Shown piece after piece: positions 60,728 to 64,000 of a DNA stretch of 64,000 nt (positions are counted from its first letter, which is position 1; every line of letters starts with the position of its first letter). The stretch comes from a virus, in IMG/VR virus record IMGVR_UViG_3300012950_001127, positions 18,822 through 82,821 of that record. One strand, written 5' to 3'. Both the position numbers and the translations under genes were made by a program. The notes under the pieces were generated by a model. It had not been told where the DNA came from and did not search any database. It saw nothing but the letters and a program-made list of their open reading frames with translations.

Positions 60728-63657
60728 AAAATTCAGAAGCAAGCCTGTTTGATGACTATGTAGCTACAATGCTGCAATTTGATAACAAAAGAAATAATCA
60801 ATTTTTGGTGAAAACTGCCGGGGATCGTGTCTCATTCTTTAGGAAGCTTCTCGGCATTGGTGATGATGTTGTTGATATTGGAAACAGATCTGCGAGATAT
60901 GGAGATAAGGCGCTTGACGCAGAGAGGGCTGCCAAAGTTGGCGTAGATGCAACAGAGGCGGTTTCTAGAAGCGGTATAGATATTGCTGAAGTATTTGTAG
61001 ATGGAGCAGCGGGCGCAAAGGCTTTAGCGTTTGACATTCAGACTTCAGCAAGACAACTGCAGCAAGATGGTAGAAATATTTCTAACTTAGAAGAGTTTTT
61101 GCATCAAGAAATTAGAAACAGTCCGCATGTTACTGCTGCCGGAAAGGCTAATCCAGATGATATTATAAGGTATTTAAGTGGCGAAGAGGTTCGGGCGGCA
61201 GTGCGTAGTAGCACAGAAGTGGTGCGCGCCATGGGCCTGCTCGATGATGTTCAGGCCGATGCTCTGCTCAGAGGCGAGCACATTCCCGCCGGAGGAGGCC
61301 TTACGCCCGTGAATCAAGGACAGAGGTTGTCCACATCCGATATGCATGCAGATGATATGGCGTTGCTTGCAGAAAGAGGCTTTTTGCCTAATAAACGCTA
61401 TGTGTGGGATGACAAGCTTAGGGGCTGGGTAGAGCTTGGCGCAGACGGTAGAACGGCAGTGCCAGGAAGTCAGCACATTGTAAGAGCAGAAGAGGGAAGG
61501 CGTCTTTTAACTGTTGATGAGGTTACAGATTGGGTAAGTGCGACGAGGGGAGTGCAGGATCGGGTACCCCGGCAAACTATCGATGTTGTGGATGTTGTGA
61601 ACACGCCGACTCACAGGGCTTTAACAAACGGTGATTATAGAGGATTCAGCGATATTGCAGGAAATATGCACTCTTCTCCCGCCTGGAGAAGACTGACTGC
61701 TGAGCAGCGTCAAGCTGCAGATTATTTCATAAGACAGGGCGCAGAACTATCAGATTCGACTAGAAAACTTGTCGCTGCAGGCGAGCGTGTTAGAAGCGTT
61801 CGTAGTCAAGCGGAACTTGATCGTGCCATTGCCGAGTTTGCAGAAGCTGCTGCAGATCTTCAGCGGAAGCAGCAATATTATGGACGAGCCTATGAGGATG
61901 CCCGCCGGCAAGGATTAGAGGCTGCTCTGCCACATATTGCTCACATGGAATCCGTCGTCGGCCGGTATGCCGATGAAGCAGCTGAAGTTATTCGGATTGA
62001 AAGAGAGGCTCTTAATGCAGAACGCGCTGCACATAATGGCAGGGTTGATGATTTTAATAATGCACAGCGAGCGGGCGAAAGTGGTCTTGCAGAAAGATTA
62101 GCTAAGCTTGAAGCAGATGAAGTTGCACTCAAAGCAAGGCAGGAAAAACTTGTAGCAGATGAAGCTGCACTCGAAGCGCAAAGGGCTGCAGATGCAGCTG
62201 CTCCACGGCCAACGGGCGGCGAACCAGATCCTAAGTCGGTTCGTGGTCAGACCAATGCCGCATCAGAAGGGGCGGTCGATGATCTGGCTGCCGCCAAACG
62301 CACCTTAGAAGAGGCTCATATCGCCAATGGAAAAACTCCTGCACAAGCTAGGGCATTGGCAGATGAAGCGTTTCAAGTTGCAGGGGCACGATCAGGGCTG
62401 TCTGGAACGACTAAGCTTGCATTAGCTGGTGCTGGCGCATGGGGAGGATGGAAGTGGGGAGTGTGGGGCAAGCTCGCAGCGCTTCTTGGCATAGGCGTTG
62501 GAGGATACGCTCTTTACAACTATCTTTCTGATGATGAAGAAGATTCTAGCGGAGCAACAGGCGGCGGCGGTCCAGGCGGCGGCAGCGGGGGAGGAAGAAG
62601 AGATTACGGTCATCGAGTTGCAGATCCTACGACGGGTGAGCCTACCACTGTTTCGAGAATATATCAACAGGGACGGTGGGAAGATCTTAATACTCTGTTG
62701 AATAACAGCCCTGGAGACATCGCTCTTCATGATGCTGTTAGAAGCGCATATGGAAAATCTTATAAGGTTGAATTGCCAGGGCCATTTGACGGTGAGGGTC
62801 AGGATCTTAGATATGCATTTATAAATAGAACACTTGGTGCCAGAGGGCCTATAGACAGAGAGGGGCTTAATAGATCCGCTTTAATTGAGCTGGTTTATTC
62901 TTCTCTTATGGACCCTCAAACTGGTGGAGCACAATATGATCACTACCTTACAAAGGTGACAAAAAATCCAATAACAAGAAGGCCAAATGCACAAATGGCC
63001 TTGAACGAAGCATTTGAGGAAGTTATGGGCAAAGGACTTTATGAGAGAGGACTCTTCGGAGGGACAGGTCCCGGAAGAAGAAGAACCAGAAGAGATATGG
63101 CGGGAAGAAGCTTAAACGCAGGCCCAGGATATGCTGGAGCCCCTGCTCAAGATATGAGCAGAGCAGAGCGCGGAGCGCTCCGTCGCAGATATAATAGAAC
63201 GGCAGAAGATGAAAGCCGCTTTGATGAGATTAAGAAATTCACAGAGTTATCAATGAATTCTATTAATAATGATGATACATCTGAGTTCTTTAACAAGAAA
63301 GCAGATAAATTTTCCAATTCCTATTACAAAGATGCAGTAAATGGTCTAAGTGGTGGAGATGAGGAGTTAAAGTCTTATTATACTGGGCTGGGAAGACTGT
63401 ATAACAAGAAGCGTAAGAAACCAAAGGCTGATTACGATAAACTGTACGACGTGTCCGAAGGGACAGGAGTTGATTTGATACATGCCGCACATCCAAAAGC
63501 AATTGTTGTTTTAGATTCGATTGGACGAGGCGGATTAGTAGAGAATGGACTTGAACAAAAACGTCAAACACATGGTGTGGCTTTAAGTACACCGACTGGT
63601 AATTTTAGAGCAAATTACGCGTGGTTACGCGATGCTTTGAATAAAACAAGTAAATAG
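60715..63657 (+). CDS. Large virion-module protein with a membrane-like segment
   Basis: A 980-residue protein. N-terminal helical part, then a long Ala-, Arg- and Glu-rich coiled coil (about 400-500) with the repeat-like ADEVALKARQEKL and ADEAALEAQRAAD, followed by a hydrophobic stretch LALAGAGAWGGWKWGVWGKLAALLGIGVGGYALYNYL (about 565-602) that could be a membrane segment, then a Gly-rich linker (SSGATGGGGPGGGSGGG). The C-terminal ~350 residues are unrecognised. Such an arrangement occurs in ejected or tail-injection proteins, but the role is unproved. The base composition is less AT-rich than neighbours. Confidence 0.6.
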   Translation: MRIVKNSEASLFDDYVATMLQFDNKRNNQFLVKTAGDRVSFFRKLLGIGDDVVDIGNRSARYGDKALDAERAAKVGVDATEAVSRSGIDIAEVFVDGAAGAKALAFDIQTSARQLQQDGRNISNLEEFLHQEIRNSPHVTAAGKANPDDIIRYLSGEEVRAAVRSSTEVVRAMGLLDDVQADALLRGEHIPAGGGLTPVNQGQRLSTSDMHADDMALLAERGFLPNKRYVWDDKLRGWVELGADGRTAVPGSQHIVRAEEGRRLLTVDEVTDWVSATRGVQDRVPRQTIDVVDVVNTPTHRALTNGDYRGFSDIAGNMHSSPAWRRLTAEQRQAADYFIRQGAELSDSTRKLVAAGERVRSVRSQAELDRAIAEFAEAAADLQRKQQYYGRAYEDARRQGLEAALPHIAHMESVVGRYADEAAEVIRIEREALNAERAAHNGRVDDFNNAQRAGESGLAERLAKLEADEVALKARQEKLVADEAALEAQRAADAAAPRPTGGEPDPKSVRGQTNAASEGAVDDLAAAKRTLEEAHIANGKTPAQARALADEAFQVAGARSGLSGTTKLALAGAGAWGGWKWGVWGKLAALLGIGVGGYALYNYLSDDEEDSSGATGGGGPGGGSGGGRRDYGHRVADPTTGEPTTVSRIYQQGRWEDLNTLLNNSPGDIALHDAVRSAYGKSYKVELPGPFDGEGQDLRYAFINRTLGARGPIDREGLNRSALIELVYSSLMDPQTGGAQYDHYLTKVTKNPITRRPNAQMALNEAFEEVMGKGLYERGLFGGTGPGRRRTRRDMAGRSLNAGPGYAGAPAQDMSRAERGALRRRYNRTAEDESRFDEIKKFTELSMNSINNDDTSEFFNKKADKFSNSYYKDAVNGLSGGDEELKSYYTGLGRLYNKKRKKPKADYDKLYDVSEGTGVDLIHAAHPKAIVVLDSIGRGGLVENGLEQKRQTHGVALSTPTGNFRANYAWLRDALNKTSK

Positions 63658-63756
63658 CCCTGGTTGTTGACTTTACAATTAGGTTAAAAACCAATTTAAG
63701 ATGATAAATTCATGGTGAGTTTATCAAAAATATTAATTTAAATAAGGAGAAAAAAA
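63658..63756 (+). promoter_or_regulatory. Intergenic region before the last gene
   Basis: A 99-nt gap with a TTGACT -35-like hexamer (63667-63672) but no good -10 at the right spacing, a weak hairpin around GGTTAAAAACC, and a second short inverted repeat TGATAAA/TTTATCA (63702-63708 and 63720-63726). The next gene has AAGGAG 7 nt before its ATG. Nothing else is seen. Confidence 0.3.
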
Positions 63757-64000
63757 ATGGCTCTTGTATTATTAAATCCCGGCCTTAGACCATTAGGGCA
63801 GTTTGATATGGAAGACGATAATGCCACCAATATGTCGGGTGGCGAATATGTAGAACTTACAACTATTGACGTTTCGAGCGAGGCTGGCGCTGAAGCTTAT
63901 GCTGCAGATGTTGGCACAGGCGGTAGCGGCACTGGTATCATTCAGGGTTCTGCCGGAGACAATGTTCACTTTGCGCTTGCTCAGCGTGCGCAGTCAAAAG
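63757..64000 (+). CDS. Start of a probable virion structural protein (partial)
   Basis: The frame starts at ATG 63757 and runs out of the window (81 residues visible). The start is MALVLLNPGLRPLGQFDMEDDN and the rest is Gly/Ala/Thr-rich with beta character (SGTGIIQGSAGDNVHFALAQ). Position after the head genes and the strong ribosome site fit an abundant structural protein such as a major capsid protein, but nothing in the visible part proves it. Confidence 0.55.
   Translation, partial: MALVLLNPGLRPLGQFDMEDDNATNMSGGEYVELTTIDVSSEAGAEAYAADVGTGGSGTGIIQGSAGDNVHFALAQRAQSK

Noticed and set aside
1-64000. tRNA genes expected alongside a CCA-type enzyme
   Set aside because: No cloverleaf with a plausible acceptor stem and T-arm GTTCGA-like box was recognised by eye; a tRNA-scan search could still find one.
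1-64000. Integrated prophage or host chromosome segment
   Set aside because: All genes are phage-like and on one strand; no integrase, attachment site or host operon is seen.

Overview
The window is one contiguous piece of a large tailed dsDNA phage (Caudoviricetes, probably myovirus-like with a jumbo-scale genome). Every convincing gene lies on the + strand, genes are packed with 4-20 nt overlaps or tiny gaps, no gap exceeds 300 bp, and no rRNA, tRNA, CRISPR array or insertion sequence is visible. The DNA is AT-rich. Ribosome binding sites are clear (AAGGAG, TTGGAG, GGAGG), and TTG and GTG starts are fairly common. The host cannot be named from the sequence; Shine-Dalgarno use only says that the host uses canonical SD initiation.

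Layout. 1-3.2 kb: nucleotide and stress genes (M16 peptidase tail, ThyX, a small membrane protein, Hsp20, a KhpA-type KH protein, HNH nuclease, HU). 3.2-8.7 kb: a 1833-residue tail-fibre-like protein built from repeated VGIG-type modules. 8.7-14.5 kb: small unknown genes, an FtsK-like soluble DNA translocase, the zinc-binding part of a DnaG primase, and SbcD/SbcC (gp47/gp46-like). 14.5-25.5 kb: a chitobiase-C-type domain protein, a Cas4/RecB-like nuclease, a divergent sigma factor with a zinc-ribbon-like insertion, two unknown proteins (one about 2120 residues long) and a small membrane di-iron hydroxylase. 25.5-36 kb: the replication and recombination core: DNA polymerase III alpha, a UvsY-like candidate, SSB with a structured leader, RuvC-like resolvase, GroEL, RecA/UvsX, a zinc-ribbon protein, the catalytic half of DnaG and an HTH regulator. 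36-64 kb: the virion morphogenesis module: TerS-like protein, TerL, portal, a prohead-protease-like protein, a peptidoglycan-binding-domain protein, several large unknown proteins, and embedded enzymes (CCA/poly(A) nucleotidyltransferase family, dual-specificity phosphatase, a DUF192 domain).

How it works together. The phage appears to carry much of its own replisome (PolIII alpha, split primase, SSB), a T4-style recombination set (RecA, SbcCD, RuvC-like, Cas4-like, possible UvsY), its own transcription specificity factor, chaperones (GroEL, Hsp20) and a complete packaging core (TerL, portal, protease). The most unusual points are: the primase split into two genes about 23.5 kb apart; a short helical repeat of the type LDxxGLxxEAxYLDxLIK shared by separate virion-module proteins; the sigma factor followed by two unrecognised large proteins; an AMG-like fatty-acid-hydroxylase-family membrane protein; and a strong terminator hairpin that ends three bases before the resolvase start codon.
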